Origin: Actinomycetota bacterium
GTDB taxonomy: Bacteria > Actinomycetota > Actinomycetes > S36-B12 > UBA5976
Direction of reading: 5' to 3'
DNA length: 14,293 nucleotides
Assembly: GCA_017853815.1 (NCBI GenBank)
Contig: JAFMIT010000034.1
Span: 1-14,293, forward strand
This document shows positions 7,427 through 13,277 of the stretch, piece by piece. Both the position numbers and the translations under genes were made by a program. The first letter of the stretch is position 1. Every line of letters starts with the position of its first letter. The notes below the pieces were generated by a model. The model had not been told where the DNA came from. It saw nothing but the letters and a program-made list of their open reading frames with translations, and did not search any database.

Positions 7427-8067
7427 TGGTGCTCGCCAGTACCTAAGCGGGCGATGAACGCGGCGGCTTGACTGCGACGCTCCATGCCGAGTTTTGCAAG
7501 CACTGAAGACACATAATTCTTGATTGTCTTCTCGGCGAGAAACATGTGTTCTGCAATCTGGCGATTGCTCATGCCTTCGCCGATGAACTCGAGCACGCGA
7601 CGTTCTTGGTCGGTCAGGTCTTCAAGCATCGAGTAGACCGACGAGCCTTGGCGTAGTCGCGAGCGCACGGCATCGACCGCTTTTTGGTCGAGGAGCGACT
7701 TGCCAGTCGACACAGTGCGAATCATCTCGACGAGATCGTTGCTGCGAATGTCTTTAAGTACATATCCGTGTGCCCCTGCGAGCACCGCGGTCAGCAACGC
7801 TTCGTCGTCGGCGTAAGAGGTGAGCATCAGAACATTGACTTCAGGTGCAATTGCTCGGAGGTCACGGCAGACCTCGATGCCGCTGCCATCGGGCAGGCGT
7901 ACGTCGAGAACCGCGACGTGCGGGCGCTTGGTGACGATGCCCTGCAAACCTTCAGCGCATGTGCCGGCCTCACCAACAACTTCCATCGTCGGGTCGCTGC
8001 TGATGAGATCATGCAATCCACGGCGCACCACTTCGTGGTCGTCCATCAGGAAAACTCGGATTGTCAT
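7423..8067 (-). CDS. NarL/FixJ response regulator, DevR/DosR-like
   Basis: This is a two-domain response regulator of 214 residues, closely resembling mycobacterial DevR (DosR), the hypoxia regulator. The receiver domain (about 1-120) has Asp9, Asp10, phosphoacceptor Asp55 in AVLDVRLPDGSG, Thr83 (LTSY) and Lys105 (LKD). The LuxR-type helix-turn-helix (about 150-210) reads LTDQERRVLEFIGEGMSN and then FLAEKTIKNYVSSVLAKLG. Lys180, Lys183 and Asn184 match the DosR bases-contacting Lys179, Lys182 and Asn183. ATG at 8067 is preferred over 8070 because AGGGG (8078-8074) is six bases upstream of it. Its 3' end shares CTAG with the kinase gene. The likely partner is that kinase, and likely targets include the GGGACT sites at cydA. 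Confidence 0.92.
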   Translation of the reverse strand: MTIRVFLMDDHEVVRRGLHDLISSDPTMEVVGEAGTCAEGLQGIVTKRPHVAVLDVRLPDGSGIEVCRDLRAIAPEVNVLMLTSYADDEALLTAVLAGAHGYVLKDIRSNDLVEMIRTVSTGKSLLDQKAVDAVRSRLRQGSSVYSMLEDLTDQERRVLEFIGEGMSNRQIAEHMFLAEKTIKNYVSSVLAKLGMERRSQAAAFIARLGTGEHH

Positions 8068-8116
8068 CATCCACCCCTAAATACTTCGTGAACCTGTACC
8101 TACCGTACATGTTGGT

Positions 8117-8122
8117 TACGCT
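8117..8122 (+). promoter_or_regulatory. Candidate -10 element TACGCT for the amidase gene
   Basis: TACGCT fits TANNNT and stands seven bases before the GTG at 8130. It supports that start over the ATG at 8109. No Shine-Dalgarno sequence is visible before either start. Confidence 0.3.
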
Positions 8123-8129
8123 CGCGCCT

Positions 8130-8909
8130 GTGGTCAAGGTTCGTTTGGTGCAGATTGAGTCAAATGACTCAGAGCCAGTTGAAGCGCGAATCGCGCACAT
8201 AGTTGCAGGTCTTCCTGAACATGCCGCAGCAGCAGACGTCGTCGTGCTGCCAGAGCTATGGCATATCGGTGCTTTTAATCTCGCCGCAGTGTCCGGCGCG
8301 GCGCAGACTGTTGATGGTCCGCTCGTGACGGCGCTGGCCAACGTTGCGCGCACCACAGCTACCTGGATTCATGGCGGTTCGATTGCAATCGCAGATTCCG
8401 ATGGCAAGGCGCGCAATGTTGCTTTCCTGTTTGGGCCCGATGGTGCGATTCGTGCGACGTACGGCAAGCGGCATCTTTTTGGCTTTGCTGATGGCGAGCG
8501 CACTGTGATGAACGCTGGTGATGAGTTCGTCGTGGTGGACACACCGCTCGGCCGCACAGGCCTTGCGACGTGCTACGACCTGCGCTTCCCTGAGATGTAC
8601 CGAGAACTCCTCGATCGCGGCGCACAAACGTTCTTGATGTGTTCTGGTTGGCCGACTCCCCGCATCAGCCATTGGGAAGTACTGACGCAGGCACGCGCGA
8701 TTGAGAACCAAGCGTTCGTCATCGCATGCAATGGCCGCGGCACCGCTGGTGGCGTCACTCTCGGTGGATGTTCTGTTGTAGTGAGCCCTAAGGGCGACAT
8801 CATCGCTCAGGCGAGTGCGACAGACGAGTTCATCGATGCCGAGATTGATGTCACGCTGGTGGATGAGTGGCGAACTGCGTTTCCTGTCCTTGAAGATCGG
8901 CGCCGTTGA
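8130..8909 (+). CDS. Nitrilase-superfamily carbon-nitrogen hydrolase, Nit1/Nit2-like amidase
   Basis: This is a cytosolic amidase of the carbon-nitrogen hydrolase superfamily, 259 residues from GTG 8130 (266 if ATG 8109 is used). The catalytic triad is visible: Glu42 in VVVLPELWHIG, Lys113 in YGKRHLFGF and Cys148 in LATCYDLRFPEMYR. CYDLRFPE and ARAIENQAFVIACNGRG are typical of the Nit1/Nit2 branch, whose members hydrolyse omega-amides such as 2-oxoglutaramate or deaminated glutathione. The exact substrate cannot be read from sequence. The gene is divergent from the response regulator, and its TGA overlaps the next ATG by one base (TGATG), so it is translationally coupled to the thioredoxin/NHL protein. 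That coupling hints at a shared thiol or amide repair role, which is inference. Confidence 0.88.
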   Translation: MVKVRLVQIESNDSEPVEARIAHIVAGLPEHAAAADVVVLPELWHIGAFNLAAVSGAAQTVDGPLVTALANVARTTATWIHGGSIAIADSDGKARNVAFLFGPDGAIRATYGKRHLFGFADGERTVMNAGDEFVVVDTPLGRTGLATCYDLRFPEMYRELLDRGAQTFLMCSGWPTPRISHWEVLTQARAIENQAFVIACNGRGTAGGVTLGGCSVVVSPKGDIIAQASATDEFIDAEIDVTLVDEWRTAFPVLEDRRR

Positions 8910-10774
8910 TGGTCACTCGACATCGAGTGCGCGCGGCTGCACTCACTGGTGATGGTGGCTGGATCAATACGGGTGGAGAAGCACTGACTCTCGCGAGCTT
9001 GCGCGGCAAGATTGTGATTCTCGATTTTTGGACGTTCTGTTGTGTCAACTGTCTCCACGTGCTCGACGAACTGCGTCCGCTCGAAGAGAAGTATCGCGAT
9101 GTGCTCGTGGTGATCGGTGTGCATTCGCCGAAGTTCTTGCACGAAGCTGACCACGACGCGGTGCTTGCTGCCGTCGATCGATACGAAGTGCATCACCCAG
9201 TGCTCGATGATCCGACTCTCTCGACCTGGCAGTCCTATGCCGTGCGTGCCTGGCCGACTCTCGCGGTGATTGATCCTGAAGGCTATGTCGTTGCGCAGCA
9301 TTCGGGCGAAGGTCATGCGCACGCCCTCGACGTGTTGATCGCAGAACTTGTTGAAGAGCATGAATCGAAAGGCACCCTGCACCGGGGCGACGGTCCGTAT
9401 GTGGCGCCCGAGCCAGTAGCGACGACTTTTCGTTTCCCTGCAAAGTCGCTTGTGCTCAACGATTGCATCGTCACCGCAGACGCTGGTCATCACCGAATCG
9501 TGATCACGGAACTCGACGGCTCGACGGTGCGTTCTGTCATCGGCACTGGCGAACGCGGACTCGTCGATGGCGATCCAGATGTTGCACAGTTCAGCGAACC
9601 GAACGGGCTGTGCTTGTTGCCGGAATCGATTGCTGCAGGTTGTGGCTACGACATTGTCGTGGCAGACACCGTTAACCATGTCTTGCGCGGCATCAAACTC
9701 GAGACCGGCAAAGTCATCACCGTGGCGGGCACCGGCGAACAATGGATGCAAGGCGATGGACCGGCATTTGGTGTTGAAGCGCCGAGTGGTGCCACGCGAC
9801 TTTCATCACCGTGGGATGTCGTCTGGTATCCAGCGATTAATGCCGTGGCGATTGCGATGGCAGGCATTCATCAGCTGTGGTCGTTCGAGCCACTGTCTGG
9901 AGTCGTGGCAGTGCTCGCGGGCACCACCAACGAAGGCATGGTGGATGGTGATGCGGATGCTGCATGGTTTGCGCAGACGTCAGGTCTTGCGGTGTCCGCT
10001 GATGGTCAGACACTCTGGATGGCAGATTCCGAGACCTCGTCATTGCGCCGCGCGACCAACGGTGTGATTCACACGGTCGTCGGCAAGGGCCTCTTTGATT
10101 TTGGTTACGTCGATGGCGCGGCTTCGGATGCACTGTTGCAGCATCCGCTCGGTGTCGCTGTTCTGCCTGATGGCTCTGTCGCCATCGCCGACACGTACAA
10201 CAACGCTGTGCGTCGTTTCGATCCTGAGACTCGTGAAGTCTCGACGATTGCACGCGACCTGCGCGAACCGAGTGGTCTCGTGGTGATTGCGCGTGATGGC
10301 GGCGTGGATCTTCTGGTGACGGAATCTGCTGCGCATTCGTTGACGCGCGTGACGCTTCCAGAAGTGATGCAGCGAGTGAGCGGCGACGCCTTCAGAACTC
10401 AGCGCCCTGCGCAGCCGATGCGCCCAGGCGCAGTCGACCTCGCGGTGGTGTTCGCGCCGCCTGCGGGCCAGAAACTCGATGATCGGTACGGTCCGTCGAC
10501 GCATCTTGTGGTGAGCTCTTCACCACCCGAATTGCTCGTAAGTGGGGCGGGGTCGGGTGCGGATCTGACGCGTGCGCTTGTGATTGCAGATCTGCGTGCA
10601 CAGGGGATTGAGCGCGGGGTGTTGCACGTATCTGTGCGCGCGGCCTCGTGCGACATCTCTGACGAAGTGGAATTCCCTGCGTGCCATGTGCATCAGCAGG
10701 ACTGGGGTGTACCGATTGAACTCAGCGACGATGGTGTCGCGGAGCTTTCGCTGATGCTTGCGGGACTGGCGTAA
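8909..10774 (+). CDS. Thioredoxin-like/NHL-repeat protein, NHLRC2-type
   Basis: The 621-residue protein has a thioredoxin-like domain (about 15-150) followed by an NHL beta-propeller (about 160-460) and a C-terminal beta-rich domain (about 490-621). The active-site motif CCVNC (44-48, within FWTFCCVNCLHVLDELRPLE) gives the CxxC pair with an extra Cys in front, as in animal NHLRC2 (CCINC). Propeller repeats are seen near 210 (GTGERGLVDGD), 270 (VAGTGEQWMQGDG), 333 (LAGTTNEGMVDGD) and 389 (VVGKGLFDFGYVDGA), each followed by a F/L-x-x-P-x-G-type stretch. No signal peptide is visible, so it is probably cytosolic. The function of this family in bacteria is not known to me; redox chemistry is inferred from the motif. 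It starts at ATG 8909, overlapping the amidase stop. Confidence 0.85.
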   Translation: MVTRHRVRAAALTGDGGWINTGGEALTLASLRGKIVILDFWTFCCVNCLHVLDELRPLEEKYRDVLVVIGVHSPKFLHEADHDAVLAAVDRYEVHHPVLDDPTLSTWQSYAVRAWPTLAVIDPEGYVVAQHSGEGHAHALDVLIAELVEEHESKGTLHRGDGPYVAPEPVATTFRFPAKSLVLNDCIVTADAGHHRIVITELDGSTVRSVIGTGERGLVDGDPDVAQFSEPNGLCLLPESIAAGCGYDIVVADTVNHVLRGIKLETGKVITVAGTGEQWMQGDGPAFGVEAPSGATRLSSPWDVVWYPAINAVAIAMAGIHQLWSFEPLSGVVAVLAGTTNEGMVDGDADAAWFAQTSGLAVSADGQTLWMADSETSSLRRATNGVIHTVVGKGLFDFGYVDGAASDALLQHPLGVAVLPDGSVAIADTYNNAVRRFDPETREVSTIARDLREPSGLVVIARDGGVDLLVTESAAHSLTRVTLPEVMQRVSGDAFRTQRPAQPMRPGAVDLAVVFAPPAGQKLDDRYGPSTHLVVSSSPPELLVSGAGSGADLTRALVIADLRAQGIERGVLHVSVRAASCDISDEVEFPACHVHQQDWGVPIELSDDGVAELSLMLAGLA

Positions 10775-10786
10775 CGAAAGCCAGTT
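10764..10786. terminator. Possible bidirectional terminator hairpin at a convergent junction
   Basis: ACTGGC (10765-10770) and GCCAGT (10780-10785) form a 6-bp stem, with one more G-U pair possible, around a 9-base loop holding the TAA stop of the NHL protein. The other side overlaps the stop of the small minus-strand gene. There is no U-tract on either strand, so termination is uncertain. Confidence 0.3.
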
Positions 10787-10988
10787 AGTCGCGCGGAAGT
10801 TTGAGAGCTTCGTACGTGCGATATCCGCCGGTAGCCGCAAAGTAGAAACTCACGGCGAGACCTAGCCAACCTTGCCAGCCAGCCGATAGCCCGCCACCTC
10901 CGACCACGCCAGCCAAAATGAGGACGCCGCCGAGCACTTGAAGAACGCCAGATTGAATTGCACGCGAGCGCGAGATTTTCTTAGCCAC
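10785..10988 (-). CDS. Small two-helix membrane protein, function unknown
   Basis: The 67-residue product begins MAKKISRSRAIQSG, a basic N-terminus. Two hydrophobic segments follow, about 11-32 (VLQVLGGVLILAGVVGGGG) and 40-55 (GWLGLAVSFYFAATGG), with a short charged tail RTYEALKLPRD. I do not recognise a family. It starts at GTG 10988, six bases after TAGGTT on the minus strand, which supports it as a real leaderless gene. It converges on the NHL-protein gene with only ten bases between their stops, and the tRNA-Gly gene lies just upstream on the same strand. It is probably an inner-membrane protein; no role can be given. Confidence 0.65.
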   Translation of the reverse strand: MAKKISRSRAIQSGVLQVLGGVLILAGVVGGGGLSAGWQGWLGLAVSFYFAATGGYRTYEALKLPRD

Positions 10989-10994
10989 GGCGCA

Positions 10995-11000
10995 AACCTA
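10995..11000 (-). promoter_or_regulatory. Candidate leaderless -10 element TAGGTT for the small membrane protein
   Basis: On the minus strand TAGGTT is followed by exactly six bases and then the GTG start at 10988. It has the same spacing as the elements before the kinase, FrnE-like and dcd genes. Confidence 0.35.
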
Positions 11001-11010
11001 GTGGCGTGAG

Positions 11011-11084
11011 TGGAGCCGGTGACGGGAATCGAACCCGCGCCTCAACCTTGGGAAGGTCGCGTTCTGCCATTGAACTACACCGGC
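11011..11084 (-). tRNA. tRNA-Gly (anticodon CCC)
   Basis: Read on the minus strand, all arms fold. The acceptor stem is GCCGGTG with CACCGGC. The D stem is GTTC with GAAC, and the anticodon stem is CGACC with GGTTG around loop TTCCCAA. The T stem is GCGGG with CCCGT around TTCGATT. The anticodon CCC lies at 11052-11050 and decodes GGG glycine codons. The discriminator base is followed by an encoded CCA (11013-11011). A TATTCT box ends ten bases before the mature 5' end. Confidence 0.97.
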
Positions 11085-11094
11085 GAGCCACTCA

Positions 11095-11124
11095 AGAATA
11101 GTCACTCGCGTAGCATCGAGTCAT
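11095..11124 (-). promoter_or_regulatory. Candidate promoter for tRNA-Gly
   Basis: On the minus strand TATTCT (11100-11095) is a good -10 box, placed ten bases before the mature tRNA. ATGACT (11124-11119) lies 18 bases further up and resembles TTGACA. The same DNA carries the plus-strand TAGCAT element of the FrnE-like gene, so the two divergent promoters overlap. Confidence 0.45.
11111..11116 (+). promoter_or_regulatory. Candidate leaderless -10 element TAGCAT for the FrnE-like gene
   Basis: TAGCAT fits TANNNT and is followed by exactly six bases and the ATG at 11123. No Shine-Dalgarno sequence is present, in line with a leaderless transcript. Confidence 0.4.
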
Positions 11125-11752
11125 GCGCGTTGATGTGTGGTCAGATGTTGTGTGCCCGTGGTGCTACCTCGGATTTGTTCGACTTGAGAAGGCGCTCGCC
11201 GCTTCTGGTGTTGAGGCCGAAGTTTTTCATCACGCATATCAACTCGATGCAACTGCCGTCCACGACGGTCGCAGGACAGCCGAACATCTCGCAGAGAAAT
11301 ACGGCATCGGTGTCGAAGATGCTTTAGGAATGATGGAGCGCGTCACTGCTATCGCTGCGGCAGATGGACTCGAGTACAAGCTCGCAGATACACCGCATGG
11401 CAATACGGCGACAGCACATCGGCTGCTCGCCTTCGCGGCCACACAGGGAAAGCAGCACGACTTGCTGTTTCGATTGTTCGACGCGTACTTCCAGCAGGCA
11501 CAGCCAGTTTTTTCGGCTGACGAGTTGCGACCACATGCGTTGGCCGTCGGGCTCGATCCTGCGCGAGTGGATGAAGTGCTTGCCTCTGATGAGTTCGAAG
11601 ATGTTGTCGAATACGACAAGCAGTTGGCGGAGCAAATTGGCGTGAGGGGAGTTCCCTTCTTCGTCTTCAATCAACGAGTTGCAGTGCCTGGCGCGGAGTC
11701 GGTCGAGACGCTGATGCAAGCGATGGCCAAGGCAGCTGAGCCGGTCGAATAG
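11123..11752 (+). CDS. DsbA-family oxidoreductase, FrnE-like
   Basis: The 209-residue protein is a thioredoxin-fold DsbA/FrnE-type thiol oxidoreductase or isomerase. It opens MRVDVWSDVVCPWCYLGFVR, with the CPWC active site at Cys11-Cys14 directly after the first strand. The helical insertion follows (about 60-150: GMMERVTAIAAADGLEY, then GNTATAHRLLAFAATQGK). The cis-proline loop is in IGVRGVPFFVFNQRVAVPGA near the C-terminus. Length is normal for FrnE. No signal peptide is present, so it is likely cytosolic, as other FrnE proteins are. Some members act on polyketides or in oxidative stress resistance; the substrate here is unknown. It is a single gene with its own leaderless-type promoter element, divergent from tRNA-Gly. 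Confidence 0.9.
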   Translation: MRVDVWSDVVCPWCYLGFVRLEKALAASGVEAEVFHHAYQLDATAVHDGRRTAEHLAEKYGIGVEDALGMMERVTAIAAADGLEYKLADTPHGNTATAHRLLAFAATQGKQHDLLFRLFDAYFQQAQPVFSADELRPHALAVGLDPARVDEVLASDEFEDVVEYDKQLAEQIGVRGVPFFVFNQRVAVPGAESVETLMQAMAKAAEPVE

Positions 11753-11820
11753 TTCGATTCTCGCCGAACGTCAGACCCTGTCTTTAACCTCACGGCACTT
11801 CCCGACAGTAAGGATTCACA

Positions 11821-12111
11821 ATGGGCTGGCTTTCTGACTACAACCGCAAGTACAACGTCACGGGCGGTCAATGGTTTTTATTTATTGCTGCCATTTTCTG
11901 CTTTATCGCTGGATTTTCGGGTGAGGGCGGCTGGAACTTCTGGGTGTTCTTCATCCTGTTCGGGATGTGCTGGCTGGTGTCGGCCCCATTCCGTGCCATC
12001 GGTTGGGCTAACCGCCGGCTTAACAGCCGCCCGTGCCCCGTGTGTGGAAATCGCGTAGCGAATGGCGAAACTTCGTGTGCAGGGTGCGGTACGGACTTCC
12101 GGGTTCGCTAG
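11821..12111 (+). CDS. Small membrane protein with C-terminal zinc ribbon
   Basis: The 96-residue product has a short polar N-terminus, two hydrophobic helices (about 17-33 and 38-56) and a cytoplasmic tail with two CxxC knuckles, CPVC (Cys72, Cys75) and CAGC (Cys86, Cys89), which should bind one zinc ion. I do not recognise a named family. Zinc-ribbon tails of this type are common in small envelope or adaptor proteins of unknown role. AAGGA (11810-11814) lies six bases before the ATG, so unlike several neighbours it has an ordinary ribosome binding site; TAACCT (11785-11790) is a possible -10 box. It ends nine bases before dcd, and its TAG stop is part of that gene's candidate -10. Confidence 0.75.
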   Translation: MGWLSDYNRKYNVTGGQWFLFIAAIFCFIAGFSGEGGWNFWVFFILFGMCWLVSAPFRAIGWANRRLNSRPCPVCGNRVANGETSCAGCGTDFRVR

Positions 12112-12114
12112 CCT
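12109..12114 (+). promoter_or_regulatory. Candidate leaderless -10 element TAGCCT for dcd
   Basis: TAGCCT fits TANNNT, overlaps the TAG stop of the upstream gene, and is followed by six bases and the dcd GTG at 12121. There is no Shine-Dalgarno sequence. Confidence 0.35.
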
Positions 12115-12120
12115 TCACCC

Positions 12121-12699
12121 GTGCTGCTTTCAGATCGCGATATCAAGTCCGAAATCTCCCTCGGACGCATCAAGCTCGAGCCTTACGACGCTGCCATGGT
12201 GCAGCCGGCGTCAGTCGACATTCGGCTTGATCGCTTCTTCCGAACTTTTGAGAACCACAAGTATCAGTTCATTGATCCAGCCCAGGAACAAGAAGACTTA
12301 ACTCGCGCCGTCGAGGTCGCGCCGAACGAGCCATTCATCCTGCATCCAGGTGAGTTTGTTCTTGGAAGCACGTACGAGGTTGTCACCCTGCCAGACGACA
12401 TTGCCGCTCGCGTCGAGGGCAAGTCATCGCTTGGCCGGTTGGGCCTCCTGACACATGCGACTGCCGGTTTCGTTGATCCTGGCTTTAGTGGCCACGTGAC
12501 TCTCGAGCTGAGCAATGTTGCGAATCTGCCTGTCACCCTGTGGCCAGGCATGAAGATTGGCCAGCTCTGCTTCATCAAGATGTCGTCATCTTCGGAGCAT
12601 CCGTACGGGTCGGGCGTGTACGGCTCGCGCTACCAAAACCAGCGCGGTCCGACGGCCAGCCGTTCTTTCCAGAACTTCCACATCACCGAGATTTCGTAA
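12121..12699 (+). CDS. dcd: dCTP deaminase, probably bifunctional dCTP deaminase/dUTPase
   Basis: The 192-residue cytosolic enzyme supplies dUMP for thymidylate synthesis. MLLSDRDIKSEISLGRI, VQPASVDIRLD, GKSSLGRLGLLTHATAGF (100-117), VDPGFSGHVTLELSNVANLP (with catalytic Glu129) and EHPYGSG with YQNQRGPT give a full deaminase trimer signature. The close likeness to the Mycobacterium tuberculosis protein, including the LGLLTH-x-TAGF loop, suggests the bifunctional form that turns dCTP directly into dUMP and diphosphate, rather than the E. coli form that releases dUTP. It starts at GTG 12121 and ends in a TAATG overlap with the DoxX-like gene, so the two are coupled. Length is normal and no key residue is missing. 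Confidence 0.95.
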   Translation: MLLSDRDIKSEISLGRIKLEPYDAAMVQPASVDIRLDRFFRTFENHKYQFIDPAQEQEDLTRAVEVAPNEPFILHPGEFVLGSTYEVVTLPDDIAARVEGKSSLGRLGLLTHATAGFVDPGFSGHVTLELSNVANLPVTLWPGMKIGQLCFIKMSSSSEHPYGSGVYGSRYQNQRGPTASRSFQNFHITEIS

Positions 12700-13073
12700 T
12701 GCGAATCCGCCAGTCGAGGAAGCTGCCCGGTGGCACGCGGTTCTTGATTGGCGCTTTCACGCTGAGCGGTGTGGTGCATCTGCTGAAGCCGTCGGCGTTT
12801 TTCGACTTGATTCCGCCTGCCCTCGGGTCACCTCTGTTTTGGACGGTGGCGAGCGGCATTCTTGAGCTGGTCTGCGCTTTTGCGCTCTATCAGCGCTATT
12901 GGTGGGCGCCGTATCTGACCACTGGCGCTCTCGCGGTGGTGTGGGTTGGCAACTGGTGGATGGCCATCAGCCTGATCTCGGGCGGATTCAGTGCGTCTCT
13001 CGTCGTCGCTGTTCTCCGTCTGCCGCTCCAGATCCCCATGATGATGTGGGCCTGGCGGAGCCCCACTCGATAA
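12699..13073 (+). CDS. DoxX-like four-helix membrane protein
   Basis: The 124-residue product begins MRIRQSRKLPGGTRFLIG and has four predicted helices (about 14-30, 46-65, 72-90 and 100-119). The GAFTLSGVVHLLKPSAFFDL stretch, with a conserved-looking His after the first helix, and the PPALG loop resemble the small DoxX-like membrane proteins. These are inner-membrane proteins, some tied to redox or thiol stress; no catalytic role can be assigned here. The ATG at 12699 overlaps the dcd TAA by one base (TAATG), so translation is coupled. Longer in-frame starts inside dcd are rejected. The last six codons and the stop fall inside the first copy of a tandem repeat that continues downstream. Confidence 0.75.
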   Translation: MRIRQSRKLPGGTRFLIGAFTLSGVVHLLKPSAFFDLIPPALGSPLFWTVASGILELVCAFALYQRYWWAPYLTTGALAVVWVGNWWMAISLISGGFSASLVVAVLRLPLQIPMMMWAWRSPTR

Positions 13074-13097
13074 GCACTGCGAAGCCCCACTCGATAA
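13055..13097. repeat. Imperfect 24-base tandem duplication
   Basis: GCGGAGCCCCACTCGATAA (13055-13073) recurs as GCGAAGCCCCACTCGATAA (13079-13097), with one mismatch and a period of 24 bases. The first copy encodes the end of the DoxX-like protein and its stop; the second lies outside the gene. It looks like a slippage duplication. Confidence 0.85.
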
Positions 13098-13115
13098 AAA
13101 TCCCTCGTAAAGCCG

Positions 13116-13141
13116 GGAATAGATTCCTGAGTGGCCCCGTT
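13116..13141 (+). promoter_or_regulatory. SigR/SigH-like promoter upstream of dnaK
   Basis: GGAAT (13116-13120) and GTT (13139-13141) are separated by exactly 18 bases, as in Streptomyces SigR and mycobacterial SigH promoters, which respond to thiol oxidation and heat. SigH drives dnaK in mycobacteria. GGAAT is also the left arm of a small palindrome with ATTCC (13123-13127), so other readings are possible. Confidence 0.4.
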
Positions 13142-13155
13142 ATACCTCCCAGATA

Positions 13156-13172
13156 TGAGTCGTGTGGACTCA
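13156..13172. promoter_or_regulatory. HAIR-like operator (HspR-type) upstream of dnaK
   Basis: TGAGT (13156-13160), seven bases, then ACTCA (13168-13172) match the core of the HspR operator CTTGAGT-N7-ACTCAAG. The outer two positions on each side do not match. The site lies just downstream of the candidate SigR/SigH-like promoter, where a repressor would block transcription. No hspR gene is in the window; in actinobacteria it usually lies downstream in the dnaK operon. Confidence 0.5.
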
Positions 13173-13217
13173 GATTAGGTGACTCTCGAAATGACAGATA
13201 CCTGATTCTGGTTTTAC

Positions 13218-13230
13218 ACTTGGCCCAAGT
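13218..13230. repeat. 13-base palindrome ACTTGG-C-CCAAGT in the dnaK leader
   Basis: The arms are perfect 6-bp complements around a single C. The site lies 48 bases before dnaK, between the HAIR-like element and the ribosome binding site. It could be an operator; I cannot name the protein. Confidence 0.5.
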
Positions 13231-13242
13231 CCAAACGTAAAG

Positions 13243-13269
13243 GCGGCCACAAGCCGCGTAATTGGAGGT
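13243..13269 (+). promoter_or_regulatory. dnaK leader hairpin and ribosome binding site
   Basis: GCGGC (13243-13247) and GCCGC (13253-13257) make a 5-bp GC stem with loop CACAA, followed by the strong Shine-Dalgarno GGAGGT (13264-13269), eight bases before ATG 13278. The hairpin does not cover the Shine-Dalgarno. Confidence 0.45.
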
Positions 13270-13277
13270 AATTCATT

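Noticed and set aside
8807..9751. Long open frame (314 codons) on the minus strand
   Set aside because: It lies wholly antisense to the well-supported amidase and NHL-protein genes, and its translation is rich in His, Arg and Cys with no recognisable domain. It is a shadow of biased codon use.
10762..10767. GGGACT resembling a DosR half-box
   Set aside because: It falls in the last codons of the NHL-protein gene, has no partner AGTCCC-like arm, and is far from any promoter.
11090..11096. ACTCAAG, a perfect HspR half-site near tRNA-Gly
   Set aside because: There is no CTTGAGT partner seven bases away, so it is not a HAIR element.
12540..12698. N-terminal extension of the DoxX-like gene into dcd
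   Set aside because: The extra residues lie in another frame of the well-conserved dcd end. The ATG at 12699 overlaps the dcd stop in the usual coupled manner.
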